Of a DNA stretch of 64,000 bases, positions 42,168 to 50,192 are shown in pieces. Positions within the stretch are counted from its first letter, which is position 1, and each line of letters starts with the position of its first letter. Under the pieces are notes generated by a model that was not told where the DNA came from, searched no databases, and was given only the letters and a program-made list of their open reading frames with translations. Source of the stretch: CAIYQJ01 sp963717255 (GTDB lineage Bacteria; Chloroflexota; Limnocylindria; Limnocylindrales; CSP1-4); assembly GCA_963717255.1 (NCBI GenBank), contig CAVQVT010000007.1, positions 62,001-126,000 on the forward strand. Direction: 5' to 3'. The translations under genes were made by a program, and so were the position numbers.

Positions 42168-42205
42168 GTGGACGCCCGTCGCGGCCGGACCAGGATCCGG
42201 AAGCC

Positions 42206-42754
42206 TCAGGGCGCGCCGGAAGGGAGACCCCGGACCAGCAGGGCGCGGTCCGCGCCGTCCCCCTCATGGTCCGCGAAGGCGGGGATCCCCCAGAGAGGCC
42301 GGGCGCCCGCGGTCACCGGCTCGAACCCCAGCGACCGGTAGAAGAGGATCGCGACGCGCTCGTCCGGCGGGACGGCCACCGACCCGCGGACCGCGCCCGC
42401 GGCGGCCCGTTCGGCGAGCCACCGCTCGTGGATCGCCGTCCCGAACCCACGCCGGCGCCACTCCGGCGCGACCGCCGCGAGGTGGATGACCGCCTCGCGG
42501 GGCCGGTCGGGGCTCTCGAAGCCCACGACGAACGCCGCGATGCGCAGCACGTCCGGGTCGGCCGAGCGCGAGTCGAGCGTCTCGCCGACGAGCGACGTGC
42601 CGGTGAAGTGCTCGAACCACATCCGGCCGAGGCGGGCGCGCACGGGCCGCCCGAACCAGTGGTCCACGACGTCCACGAGCCGACGGTGGTCGGCCTCGAC
42701 CGGCGGCCGGAAGACGATCCGGGAGAGCGAGCCGTCGGCGTCGCGGACGGTCAT
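42206..42754 (-). CDS. GNAT-family N-acetyltransferase
   Basis: Acetyltransferase of 182 residues. The acetyl-CoA-binding loop is IHLAAVAPEWRRRGFGTAIHERWL near residues 90-115, and the later AILFYRSLGFEPV is the standard GNAT C-terminal motif. The N-terminal WFGRPVRARLGRMWFEHFTGTS segment is typical of small-molecule GNATs. Substrate unknown. It is translationally coupled behind a small membrane-protein gene. Confidence 0.87.
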   Translation of the reverse strand: MTVRDADGSLSRIVFRPPVEADHRRLVDVVDHWFGRPVRARLGRMWFEHFTGTSLVGETLDSRSADPDVLRIAAFVVGFESPDRPREAVIHLAAVAPEWRRRGFGTAIHERWLAERAAAGAVRGSVAVPPDERVAILFYRSLGFEPVTAGARPLWGIPAFADHEGDGADRALLVRGLPSGAP

Positions 42755-43209
42755 CGAGACCCGACCGCCGCGGCGGCGGTCGCGAACAGCAGCTGGGCCG
42801 GGACCAGCAGGCCGTACACCTGGATGAGGAGCTCGGCCGGGCCCAGCACCCCGCCCTGCACGTGCGACCACGCCCACGTGCCCACCCATGCGACGACGCA
42901 CGCGGCGAGCGCGAGCACGATCGCGGTCGCGACGCGCGTGCCCGGATCGCCCGCGGGCATCCGCGCGCGGGCCGCCCCGGTCCGGACGGCGACGCCCACG
43001 ACCCAGCCGACGGCGACGCCCGCCACGAGCAGGCCGGTGTCCACGCTGAGGGGTCCGGCGAGCCCGAAGAGGACGGCGGCGCCGATGGCAGCGGCGGTCG
43101 TGCCGTACGCGAGCGACCGGTCGCCGCGCCGGCGGGCGGCGGCGAACGCAGGGGCCGGCCCACGGACGTCGCCCGGCTCGCCGGCGGGGGAAGGTCGCGG
43201 AGATGTCAC
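42751..43209 (-). CDS. Small polytopic membrane protein
   Basis: Membrane protein of 152 residues from a GTG start, with about four hydrophobic helices (about 32-52, 57-75, 88-108, 117-140). The first 30 residues are Pro/Arg-rich. Its stop overlaps the start of the GNAT gene. No catalytic residue is visible and I recognise no family. Confidence 0.65.
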   Translation of the reverse strand: MTSPRPSPAGEPGDVRGPAPAFAAARRRGDRSLAYGTTAAAIGAAVLFGLAGPLSVDTGLLVAGVAVGWVVGVAVRTGAARARMPAGDPGTRVATAIVLALAACVVAWVGTWAWSHVQGGVLGPAELLIQVYGLLVPAQLLFATAAAAVGSR

Positions 43210-43366
43210 GGCGCCATGGTACCGGCGTCCCGAAGCCGGGCCGCCGGTCGTGGCGCAGGGCCCGGCGCCACCCGCGTCCGCAGGCTCACCGGCGTCGTCT
43301 CCACCGGCTCGTCCCCACCGGCTCGTCACGGCGACCGGCATCGGACCCGGCAGGGCGCTAGACTCG

Positions 43367-43855
43367 ATGCTCGTGAGCCATCCCGCACTCGGGGCCATGC
43401 CCCCGGACATGACGGCCGGGTTCCCGGCCGCGGCCTCGCGCCTCCTGGCCGCCCGCGACCGCCTCGGTGAGCGCGCGCTCGGCGCCGCCCTCGCGGCGTC
43501 GCCGCAGATGCGCGGGCGGTGGGACGAGCTGGGCCTGCGCAACCTTCTCCGCGACACGGAGGTCATGGTCGATCGCATCGCGAAGGCCGTCGCGTCCGGC
43601 GACCCGATCTGGACGCGCGAGTGGGCCGACTGGGTCGCGCCCGTCTACCGACGCCGGAAGGTCCCGATGGACGACGCGATCGCCCTCATGGAGGGCCTGC
43701 GGGGCGCCTGCGCGGCGATGCTCGACGAGGCCGAGCGGGAGCCGATGAACGCCTCCGTGGACGCCGCCGTCAAGATCTTCCGCTACTACCGCCGCTTCTC
43801 CGGCGACGCGCGGGTGCGGAACCCGATCCTCGACGCGATCTACAAGGGCGCCTGA
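43367..43855 (+). CDS. Helical RsbRD-like domain protein
   Basis: All-helical protein of 162 residues. LRNLLRDTEVMVDRIAKAV, WTREWADWVAPVYRRRKVPMDDAIALMEGLRGA and DAAVKIFRYYRRFSGDARVRNP form three or four helices similar in style to RsbRD N-terminal and to the C-terminal half of the haem-operon regulator. No catalytic residues are seen. The next gene (DUF433) begins two bases after its stop, so they are likely one operon. Confidence 0.65.
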   Translation: MLVSHPALGAMPPDMTAGFPAAASRLLAARDRLGERALGAALAASPQMRGRWDELGLRNLLRDTEVMVDRIAKAVASGDPIWTREWADWVAPVYRRRKVPMDDAIALMEGLRGACAAMLDEAEREPMNASVDAAVKIFRYYRRFSGDARVRNPILDAIYKGA

Positions 43856-43856
43856 C

Positions 43857-44177
43857 GTGACGATCAAGTGGGTGAAGACAGATCCCCTGGTGATGAACGG
43901 CGAGCCGTTCTGCTACGGGAGCCGCGTCACCGTCCGCCAGCTCCTGGAGATGCGACGGAACGGGCTCACGCTCGTGGAGATCCTCACCCGGCATCCGGAG
44001 CTTCGACGGGTCGGGATCGCCCACGCGTACGTGTACGCGGCCGCGAACCCCGGGCTCTACGGCGACTTCATCCAGGAGGACGGCTCGCTCGCCGGACCCG
44101 GCTACACGCCCGACGAGGCGGCGGGCCTCCCGGAGGACCTCCGGGCCCCGGGCGTCGTCGTCACCGCATCCGCCTGA
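43857..44177 (+). CDS. DUF433-family protein
   Basis: Small protein of 106 residues starting at GTG 43857. The DUF433 pattern is clear: GEPFCYGSRVTVRQLLEMRRNGLTLVEIL, then RHPELRRVGIAHAYVYAAANP. Members are small helix-turn-helix-like proteins often annotated as antitoxins beside PIN toxins. Here no PIN toxin is adjacent; the partner is the helical protein just upstream. An Asp/Glu/Gly-rich C-terminus of about 30 residues extends beyond the domain. Confidence 0.85.
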   Translation: MTIKWVKTDPLVMNGEPFCYGSRVTVRQLLEMRRNGLTLVEILTRHPELRRVGIAHAYVYAAANPGLYGDFIQEDGSLAGPGYTPDEAAGLPEDLRAPGVVVTASA

Positions 44178-44325
44178 GCGCTCTCCGGGTGGCGTCGGTC
44201 CTCGCGTCCATGGTCCCGCCCTGCCCTGTGCCGCTCGGCCGGACATATCCGACCCGATCGCTCGGGTATCTCGCCCGGAGTGGTACTCTTCTCGGCACCC
44301 AGCCGCACCGGGACCGGACCACACG

Positions 44326-44670
44326 ATGACCGACGCCACCACGCCCTCGACCGCCGAACCCCCCACCTCCGACGCCTCCGCCATCGACGCGGTCAAGCGG
44401 GCGCGCGAGCTCGCGATCCTCGACGCGCTGCGATCGGTCGTGGACCCGGAGATCGGGATGAACGTCGTCGAGCTCGCCCTGATCAGGCAGATCCTCGTGG
44501 GCGAGAACGAGTCGGAGGTCAAGATGATCCTCACGACGCCGTTCTGCCCGTACGCCGGCTCGATGATCGCGCAGGTGCGGGAGCAGGCTGAGTCGGTGCT
44601 GGAGCACCCCGTGAAGGTCACGCTCCTCGCCGAGCGGTGGGACCCGCGCGACGCGGGCCTGATGTGGTGA
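44326..44670 (+). CDS. MIP18/DUF59-family protein (SufT/PaaD-like)
   Basis: Small cytoplasmic protein of 114 residues of the MIP18 family, which helps in iron-sulfur cluster assembly or transfer. RSVVDPEIGMNVVELALIRQI and TPFCPYAGSMIAQVREQAE, with the conserved Cys in FCPY, are present. The first 20 residues are Thr/Ser/Ala-rich. It is coupled to the cobalamin adenosyltransferase gene by a GTGA overlap. The window contains many Fe-S users (two Rrf2 proteins, two radical SAM enzymes). Confidence 0.87.
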   Translation: MTDATTPSTAEPPTSDASAIDAVKRARELAILDALRSVVDPEIGMNVVELALIRQILVGENESEVKMILTTPFCPYAGSMIAQVREQAESVLEHPVKVTLLAERWDPRDAGLMW

Positions 44671-45362
44671 CGGAGCCCGCCGAGCCGGCATCGTCCGGCC
44701 ACGCCGAGGCGCCCGGCGGCTCCGGGTCACGGTCCGGCCCCGTCCCGGACCCGGACCCCCTCGCGTCATCGGCGGTCGTCACGCGGCGCGGCGACGACGG
44801 ATCCACCGGCCTCCTGTTCGGGGGCGGCCGCATCGCGAAGGACGACCCGCGCACCGAGGCGTACGGGACCGTGGACGAGGCGGTCGCCGCCTTCGGCCTG
44901 GCCCGCGTCGAGCTGGTGGAGATGCAGCGCCACGGGACGCTCCCGCCGCCGCTCGAGGTCATCGCCGACGTGATCCTCCGGCTCCAGCGCGAGCTCTTCG
45001 TCGTCGCGGCCGAGCTGGCCGCCAGCCCGGACGCCTGGGACCGGCTCCAGGATGGCCGCACGCGCGTCTCGCTCGAGATGGTGGACGGCCTGGAGGCGCT
45101 CGTCGCCGACCTGGAGCGCCGGGTGGAGATGCCCCGCGAGTTCGTCGTCCCCGGCGAGACCCGCGCGTCGGCGGCGCTCGAGCTGGCACGCACGATCGTC
45201 CGGCGTGCGGAGCGGCGGGCGGTCACCCTGGACCGCGCCGGGCTCGTCCCCGGCGCCTACCTGGTCCCCTACCTCAACCGGCTCGCGGACCTCGCGTGGA
45301 TCCTCGCGCGCGCGGAGGAGCAGGGCGAGCACCGGCACGCGACCCCGTCGCGCCCGCGCTGA
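44667..45362 (+). CDS. Cob(I)alamin adenosyltransferase, PduO type
   Basis: ATP:cobalamin adenosyltransferase of 231 residues. The family N-terminus TRRGDDGSTGLLFGGGRIAKDDPRTEAYGTVDEAVAAFG carries the ATP-binding and trimer residues (about 35-75), and the C-terminal LNRLADLAWILARAEE is typical. It makes adenosylcobalamin. About 30 low-complexity residues precede the domain. The start at 44667 overlaps the MIP18 stop. No cobalamin-using enzyme lies in the window. Confidence 0.93.
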   Translation: MTEPAEPASSGHAEAPGGSGSRSGPVPDPDPLASSAVVTRRGDDGSTGLLFGGGRIAKDDPRTEAYGTVDEAVAAFGLARVELVEMQRHGTLPPPLEVIADVILRLQRELFVVAAELAASPDAWDRLQDGRTRVSLEMVDGLEALVADLERRVEMPREFVVPGETRASAALELARTIVRRAERRAVTLDRAGLVPGAYLVPYLNRLADLAWILARAEEQGEHRHATPSRPR

Positions 45363-45452
45363 TCCCGCCGCGGCTCCTGCCGCGACCCGGGCGCCCGAAC
45401 GGGCCGAGCCGGGTGACCGGCACCGGGGCATGTGACGGGCACCGGGGCGGGC

Positions 45453-46991
45453 TCAGGGGCCGTGCGGTCCCCCGTTGTCGCCCGCGACCCACGCGAGGAT
45501 GTTGCGCGTGAACTTCCCGAAGCTCGTGTCGCTCACGCCCGGGTCGAACTCGGCGGGCGGCAGGAGGTACCCCCAGCCCAGCGTGGAGGCGTTGAAGACG
45601 CGCCCGCCTGACGGGAAGGTCCGGAGCGTCGCCGCCGGGCGGACCACCTCGAGCGTCGTGCTGACGGCCCGGGAGGTGAGGATGTCCATGGTCGAGGTCC
45701 CTTCCGGTCCCGCGACCGGCTCGTCCCCCTCCCCGGTCATGAGGTTCCAGATGTACGTCGAGCCGGCCGTCCAGCCCGTGCCGTCCAGGAGGAACCACGG
45801 GATCTCCTCCGCGATCCCCATCGGCCATCGGTCGTCCGAGTCGGAGCCGAGCTTCGCGCGGAACTGCGCGCCGAGCAGGAGCCCCTCGGGCCGGTCCACG
45901 GGCGCGTCGCGCCAGCGGGTCGTCGTGGTCGCCCCGACGACCGGGTCGCGCGGCGAGCGATCGATCGTCACGCTGTCGTTGCGGTAGATGACGATCTCGC
46001 GCGGTGCGGTCCGCTGGTTCGCGCCGGTCGTGGCAGGCTCCAGGCGGACCTGCCAGTAGAGAGCGTTCGCGCCGAAGTTCGCGAGACCCATCGCGCCCCG
46101 CACGCGCACCCCTTCATCGATCCAGTCGTACATCGCCTTCGAGACGTACTCCGTGTGCCGGGCGAGGACCGTGAAGCTCGGGAAGGTCCCGGGCGGCGAG
46201 AGGGAAAGGTCGTAGTCGGTGGTGTACTGGAGGTCGTCGGTGCTCGCCGCGACGAAGCCGGCGAGCTTGCTGTCGCGCGTGGACCACCAGAGGCCGGGGC
46301 CCGCGACGTACGGGCGGTCGAAGCTCACCCGGTACGACCGGACGCCACGCTCGTCGAGATAGGACGATGCGCCGCCCCAGTCGTTGTAGGCCTGGTATGT
46401 CAGGACCGGCACGACGAGCAGGGGCGCGTCGCTTCGGATCGTGGGCGAGCGCACGACGACGATCGCGGAGCTGCGCGTGTCGTCCGAGTCGAGCGCGAGG
46501 ATCGTGTAGACGCCGGGCGGCCACGAGCGGGTGGTCCGGATCGTGTCCGTCACCGTCCAGTTCGCGCGCGGCGTGGACCGCTCGTCCATCACCACGCGCT
46601 TCCGCTGGTCCACGCCCTTGCGGCCGTCCACGCGGTACCGGACCAGCTCGGCGCGCCTGCCGTCCTCGGTGGCGGCCTCGCGATAGACCCGGATCTTGTA
46701 GGTCTTCGCCGGCGTGCTCACGTGGAGGTCGATCCGCTCGCCCGGGAGGATCGACACCTGCGAGGCGTAGATCTCGGCCTTGGCGGGCGCCGCCGTCCAC
46801 GGGGTCGCGGTGGCGGGACCCTCTGATCCGCCCTCGTCCGCGGCTGGCGGCGTCCACGGGACGGCCTCAGCCGGCCCCTCCAGGGGCACCGTATCGGCCG
46901 ATGCAGGCACGGAGACGACCGCGATCGCGCCGGCAGCCGGGACGGCGAGCACGACGAGAAGGGCGGCGATGGCGGTCAGACGGGCGCGCAT
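45453..46991 (-). CDS. Exported protein with N,N-dimethylformamidase beta-subunit-like domain
   Basis: Exported protein of 512 residues with a signal peptide (MRARLTAIAALLVVLAVPAAG) and a Pro/Glu/Ala linker. Residues about 75-180 look like a beta-sandwich (QVSILPGERIDLHVSTPAKTYKIRVYR). The body has VPVLTYQAYNDWGGASSYL, a motif of the dimethylformamidase large-subunit-like family, a mid-region LARHTEYVSKAMYDWI and a C-terminus with RAVSTTLEVVRPAATLRTFPSGGRVFNASTLGWGY. The real enzyme needs iron ligands I cannot confirm. It may be a carbohydrate- or surface-related protein. A terminator-like hairpin separates it from the upstream gene. Confidence 0.75.
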   Translation of the reverse strand: MRARLTAIAALLVVLAVPAAGAIAVVSVPASADTVPLEGPAEAVPWTPPAADEGGSEGPATATPWTAAPAKAEIYASQVSILPGERIDLHVSTPAKTYKIRVYREAATEDGRRAELVRYRVDGRKGVDQRKRVVMDERSTPRANWTVTDTIRTTRSWPPGVYTILALDSDDTRSSAIVVVRSPTIRSDAPLLVVPVLTYQAYNDWGGASSYLDERGVRSYRVSFDRPYVAGPGLWWSTRDSKLAGFVAASTDDLQYTTDYDLSLSPPGTFPSFTVLARHTEYVSKAMYDWIDEGVRVRGAMGLANFGANALYWQVRLEPATTGANQRTAPREIVIYRNDSVTIDRSPRDPVVGATTTTRWRDAPVDRPEGLLLGAQFRAKLGSDSDDRWPMGIAEEIPWFLLDGTGWTAGSTYIWNLMTGEGDEPVAGPEGTSTMDILTSRAVSTTLEVVRPAATLRTFPSGGRVFNASTLGWGYLLPPAEFDPGVSDTSFGKFTRNILAWVAGDNGGPHGP

Positions 46992-47064
46992 CGCCACGAT
47001 GGTCGCACGTGCGGGCCGTCGTCGCGAACGGCCGTCCGGCCCGGCGCCGCCCGGGCGTCGGGCA

Positions 47065-47102
47065 CGAAGAAGGGGGCGGCCCTCCAGCCGCCCCCTTCTT
47101 CG
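47065..47102. terminator. Perfect 16-bp hairpin
   Basis: CGAAGAAGGGGGCGGC and GCCGCCCCCTTCTTCG pair perfectly around a 6-base loop CCTCCA. It lies 36 bases beyond the stop of the three-repeat exported protein gene and upstream of the dimethylformamidase-like gene, both on the minus strand. There is no T-run after the stem. Likely a terminator for the first gene. Confidence 0.7.
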
Positions 47103-47138
47103 CCCACGCGGGTGAGCGTCCCTCATCACGTGGCCGCG

Positions 47139-48578
47139 TCAGCGGACCCAGACCGTGCGGACGAGCCCGATGGCCTCACGTGCCGACGCGGTGGCCGGCA
47201 TCCGCAGCCGGTACGACGCGTCGTCGCGGGCGGCGAACCGGTACACGACCGAGCCGTCGCCGGCGACCGTGCGGCTCGTGATCGGCGCCCACTGGCCGCT
47301 GCCGGCCCGTCGCCACACCTCGACCTTGCGGCCGGCGTAGTACGTCTCCGTGCGGGCGACCAGCTCGACCTTCGCGCCCTCGGGGACCGAGACCATCGAC
47401 TTCACCTGCGCCGTGGCCGCGAGCCGGATCCACGAGGTCAGGGCCGCAGGCTTCGCCGAGGCCGTCCCGGCGGCCGGGGCGGACGGCCCGGCGGGCGCGG
47501 CGGCCGGTCCGCCGACGACGACGAACCGCGGGACGACGATCCGCGGCAGCGCGACGTTCACGAACGCGATCGGCACGAGCGTGGCGTTCGCGAGGACCGG
47601 GTTGAAGTACCCGAGCGACCACGACGAGTAGAAGCCCGAGAGGTATGGGGCGGAGGGCGGCGGCACGACCGAGACGACGTAGGAGGCGGGAGCGAGATCC
47701 GGCAGCAGGTACGTCCCGTCCCACGCGACCTGGCGCGCGGTGCACACCCCCACCGGCGCGGGGCAGGCCGTGACCGTGCCGCCGGCGAGCGTCCCGCCGT
47801 CGGACCCGATCACGGACCCGGAGATCGAGCCATGGAGGGCGATCGGCGCCGGGACCACGATCGTGGGCAGGGAGACGTTCCCGTTGCCGACCCAGACGAG
47901 CGTCGCTGCGCCCGCGCTGACCGTGAAGTAGCCGGGAGACCATGCCGAGTAGAAGCCGGACGGATACGGCGTGAACGGCGGGGGCGAGATGGACACGCGG
48001 TACCGGTCGGGCAGGAGGCCACCGATCGCGTACCCGCCGTCCCAGCTGATGCCGACGCTCAGACAGCCGGCCGTGAGCCCGCAGGCCATCACGGACCCGC
48101 CGGCCAGCGGGGCGCCCGACGAGGCGAGCACGCGCCCGGTGATCGACCCGAGCGAGGGCGCGCGGACCGGCACGACGATCGGCGGGAGGATGCGCGTCGC
48201 GGTCGGGTAGACGATCGACGCGCTCGCGTACGAGGTCGTGAAGTTGCCGACCGACCACGACGAGTACCAGCCCGAGAGGTAGCGCGCACCGTAGGACGGC
48301 GGGGTCACCCCGACCGTGTAGGGCCCGCCGGGCAGGCCGTCGAAGCGGTAGGTCTGCTGCGAGTCGATGGTGGCGCGCCAGCAGCCGCCGTACGTCAGGC
48401 AGGCGGTGACGGTGCCGCCCATGAGGGTCCCGTGGTCCTGGCCGATCACGGTGCCGTAGATGACGCCGCCCTCGACGGGAGCGATCGCCACGGCGCCCGT
48501 CGGCGCTGCCGCCGGGATGAGGAAGGCCAGGGAGAGCGCGGCCGCGAGAGCCGCGACGCGTCGCCGGATTCCGTTCAT
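47139..48578 (-). CDS. Exported three-repeat protein with C-terminal beta-sandwich
   Basis: Exported protein of 479 residues with signal peptide (AALAAALSLAFLIPAAAP). Three repeats of about 95-110 residues follow. Each starts with I.G.V....G..L.GG.V.AC and ends with PP...PY.SGFYSSWS.GYF; they resemble carboxypeptidase-regulatory-like beta-sandwiches. Two cysteines per repeat suggest disulfides. After an Ala/Pro linker (about 370-395) the last 80 residues (VELVARTETYYAGRKVEVWRR...AGDGSVVYRFAARDDASYRL) match the C-terminal block of the two paralogues at 9388 and 28362. Possibly an adhesive or surface-layer protein; this is inference. Confidence 0.75.
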   Translation of the reverse strand: MNGIRRRVAALAAALSLAFLIPAAAPTGAVAIAPVEGGVIYGTVIGQDHGTLMGGTVTACLTYGGCWRATIDSQQTYRFDGLPGGPYTVGVTPPSYGARYLSGWYSSWSVGNFTTSYASASIVYPTATRILPPIVVPVRAPSLGSITGRVLASSGAPLAGGSVMACGLTAGCLSVGISWDGGYAIGGLLPDRYRVSISPPPFTPYPSGFYSAWSPGYFTVSAGAATLVWVGNGNVSLPTIVVPAPIALHGSISGSVIGSDGGTLAGGTVTACPAPVGVCTARQVAWDGTYLLPDLAPASYVVSVVPPPSAPYLSGFYSSWSLGYFNPVLANATLVPIAFVNVALPRIVVPRFVVVGGPAAAPAGPSAPAAGTASAKPAALTSWIRLAATAQVKSMVSVPEGAKVELVARTETYYAGRKVEVWRRAGSGQWAPITSRTVAGDGSVVYRFAARDDASYRLRMPATASAREAIGLVRTVWVR

Positions 48579-48902
48579 CGCTCGCACCCCATTGCCGGCC
48601 GGCACGGCCGCCGGACCTGGGCCCACGGATCGCCGCCCATCGTCCGCCGGGGTCGCTCGACCGATCGCCTTCGTTCGCGATCCGGCCCGAATGCTAGCGC
48701 GGGCTCTCTCGCGAGGGAAGGGGCGTTGGGCCCATCGGACGCCCCTTCGTGCACCGCGCTCACGCGCACCTTGACACGCCCGAGCACCGCTCCTACCATC
48801 AATGGACGTTTATATGACGGTCGGGGCCACGCCCGGGGGGACCGCGTCCCGCCCGGATGGTCCGCACCGAGCCGCTCCGCCGGCGGCCGACCCGAGGAGT
48901 CC
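48579..48902. other. Divergent intergenic region with hairpin and promoter
   Basis: The 324-base gap between the exported protein gene and the PIM-like operon contains a 10-bp stem hairpin GAAGGGGCGT/ACGCCCCTTC (48717-48748) and a good promoter (48771-48799). No gene is seen. Confidence 0.65.
48771..48799 (+). promoter_or_regulatory. Sigma-70-like promoter of the PIM-like operon
   Basis: TTGACA (48771-48776), 17-base spacer, TACCAT (48794-48799). It drives the ArsR gene and the downstream phosphatidyltransferase-acyltransferase-glycosyltransferase genes. The AT-rich stretch ATCAATGGACGTTTATATGA just after the -10 could be the ArsR operator, with only weak symmetry. Confidence 0.75.
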
Positions 48903-49238
48903 CTGCTGCCCAGTCCCGCCCGCATCCGCGGCACCATCGCGTCGGTCGTCGACCAGCCGGCCGACCTCCGTGCGCTGCGCGACGTCCACAAGGCGCTCGC
49001 CGACGTCAATCGCCTCCGGATCATCCGGCGGCTGGCCGACGGCGCCGCGACGGTGGGCGATCTCGTCGCGACGGTGGGGCTCTCCCAGCCGCTCGTGAGC
49101 TGGCATATCGCGCGGCTTCGGGCGGCGGGGATCGTCGAGACACGACGGAGCGGCCGCGAGACGCGGATCGCCATCCGCGCGGGGGCGTTCAGCGAGCTGG
49201 CCGCGCGCGAGCGCGAGCTGCTCGGGGTGGAGGGCTGA
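48903..49238 (+). CDS. ArsR-family transcriptional regulator
   Basis: Small winged-helix regulator of about 111 residues. DVNRLRIIRRLADGAATVGDLVATVGLSQPLVSWHIARLRAAGIVETRR is a clear ArsR helix-turn-helix. No CxC metal motif is seen, so the signal is not an obvious heavy metal. No ATG or GTG suits; GAGGAG at 48895 stands 2-5 bases before CTG codons at 48903 and 48906, suggesting a rare CTG start or an upstream start I cannot define. It ends one base before the phosphatidyltransferase gene, so it should regulate the lipid operon. Confidence 0.75.
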   Translation: MLPSPARIRGTIASVVDQPADLRALRDVHKALADVNRLRIIRRLADGAATVGDLVATVGLSQPLVSWHIARLRAAGIVETRRSGRETRIAIRAGAFSELAARERELLGVEG

Positions 49239-49239
49239 G

Positions 49240-50016
49240 ATGACGCAGGGCGGCCGGGCCGCGGGCGGCGGCGGGCGCAAGGGCTCGCTCACGTCCGCTG
49301 AGCAGCGCCAATCGGTGAAGAAGGTGTTCGAGCCCGTCGCCCTCTTCTTCGGTCGGCTGGGGCTGACGCCCAACGGCCTGACCCTCATCGGGTTCGGCAT
49401 CACGCTCGTCGCGGCGGTCCTCGCCGGCTTCCAGCTGTGGCTGGTGGCCGGGATCGTCGTCATGGTCGGCGGCGTGTTCGACATGTTCGACGGCACCCTC
49501 GCGCGGGCCACCGGGAAGGTCGGGCCCCTCGGGGCCTTCTTCGACTCGACCTTCGACCGCTGGGGCGAGGCGCTCACCTGGGTGGGGATCGCCGCCGGAT
49601 GCATGGCCGCCGGGAACGACCTCGCCGCCACGCTCTCCATCCTGGCGCTGGCCTCGGCCTTCATGGTCAGCTACGCCCGGGCCCGTGCGGAGGGGCTCGG
49701 GTTCTCGCCGGGGTCCGGCCTCGCCAGCGTGGGCCTGGCGCCCCGCGAGATCCGTCTCGTCGTCCTCACGGTCGCCCTCGTCCTCACCGGCTTCCTCGGC
49801 GGCGTCGCCCCGTGGGATCCGGCCGACCCGACGGCGGGCCTCGCGACGGCCGGCAACGCGCCGTTCCTTCTCGGCGTGGGCACGATCTTCGTCCTCGCCA
49901 CGATCACGGTCGTCCAGCGCGTCTCGAACGTCCGGGCGCAGGCCCTGACTGCCGATCGCGCGACCGCACGCGACGCAGCCGGCGATTCACCCGGCAAGGA
50001 GACGACGTCCCGATGA
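49240..50016 (+). CDS. pgsA: CDP-alcohol phosphatidyltransferase (phosphatidylinositol-phosphate synthase-like)
   Basis: Membrane enzyme of 258 residues joining a CDP-lipid to an alcohol acceptor. The motif DGxxAR-x8-G-x3-D-x3-D is complete in FDGTLARATGKVGPLGAFFD followed by STFD. About six membrane helices are present, and the N-terminus VKKVFEPVALFFGRLGLTPNGLT is like actinobacterial phosphatidylinositol-phosphate synthase. It is followed within an ATGA-coupled run by acyltransferases and a PimA-like glycosyltransferase, the order known from the mycobacterial PIM locus. The acceptor (inositol phosphate or glycerol phosphate) cannot be proved from sequence. Confidence 0.9.
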   Translation: MTQGGRAAGGGGRKGSLTSAEQRQSVKKVFEPVALFFGRLGLTPNGLTLIGFGITLVAAVLAGFQLWLVAGIVVMVGGVFDMFDGTLARATGKVGPLGAFFDSTFDRWGEALTWVGIAAGCMAAGNDLAATLSILALASAFMVSYARARAEGLGFSPGSGLASVGLAPREIRLVVLTVALVLTGFLGGVAPWDPADPTAGLATAGNAPFLLGVGTIFVLATITVVQRVSNVRAQALTADRATARDAAGDSPGKETTSR

Positions 50017-50192
50017 AGTCCAGCGGCAGGAGCGCCGACGCGAAGGCTCGCGGGAAGGGGCCTGGCGCGCGAAACGCCGCCGGCGGCCCGGCCCGGCCCA
50101 TCGCAGCGATCGGCAGGACCGAGATCGTCGCTGCGGCGGACGCGGCGACGAAGCGGTCGAGGGCCGCGGAGGCGGCCTCGAGCGCGCGGTGA
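50013..50192 (+). CDS. Small basic ORF coupled between lipid genes
   Basis: Fifty-nine-residue protein rich in Lys, Arg, Ala and Gly (MKSSGRSADAKARGKGPG...). Its ATG overlaps the phosphatidyltransferase stop (ATGA) and its stop overlaps the GTG of the acyltransferase gene, which argues for translation. No hydrophobic segment is seen. It could be a small membrane-surface or coupling peptide, or only a translational relay. Confidence 0.5.
   Translation: MKSSGRSADAKARGKGPGARNAAGGPARPIAAIGRTEIVAAADAATKRSRAAEAASSAR

Noticed and set aside
43857..44177. A toxin-antitoxin pair
   Set aside because: The DUF433 protein could be an antitoxin, but the adjacent gene has no PIN, RelE or other toxin feature.
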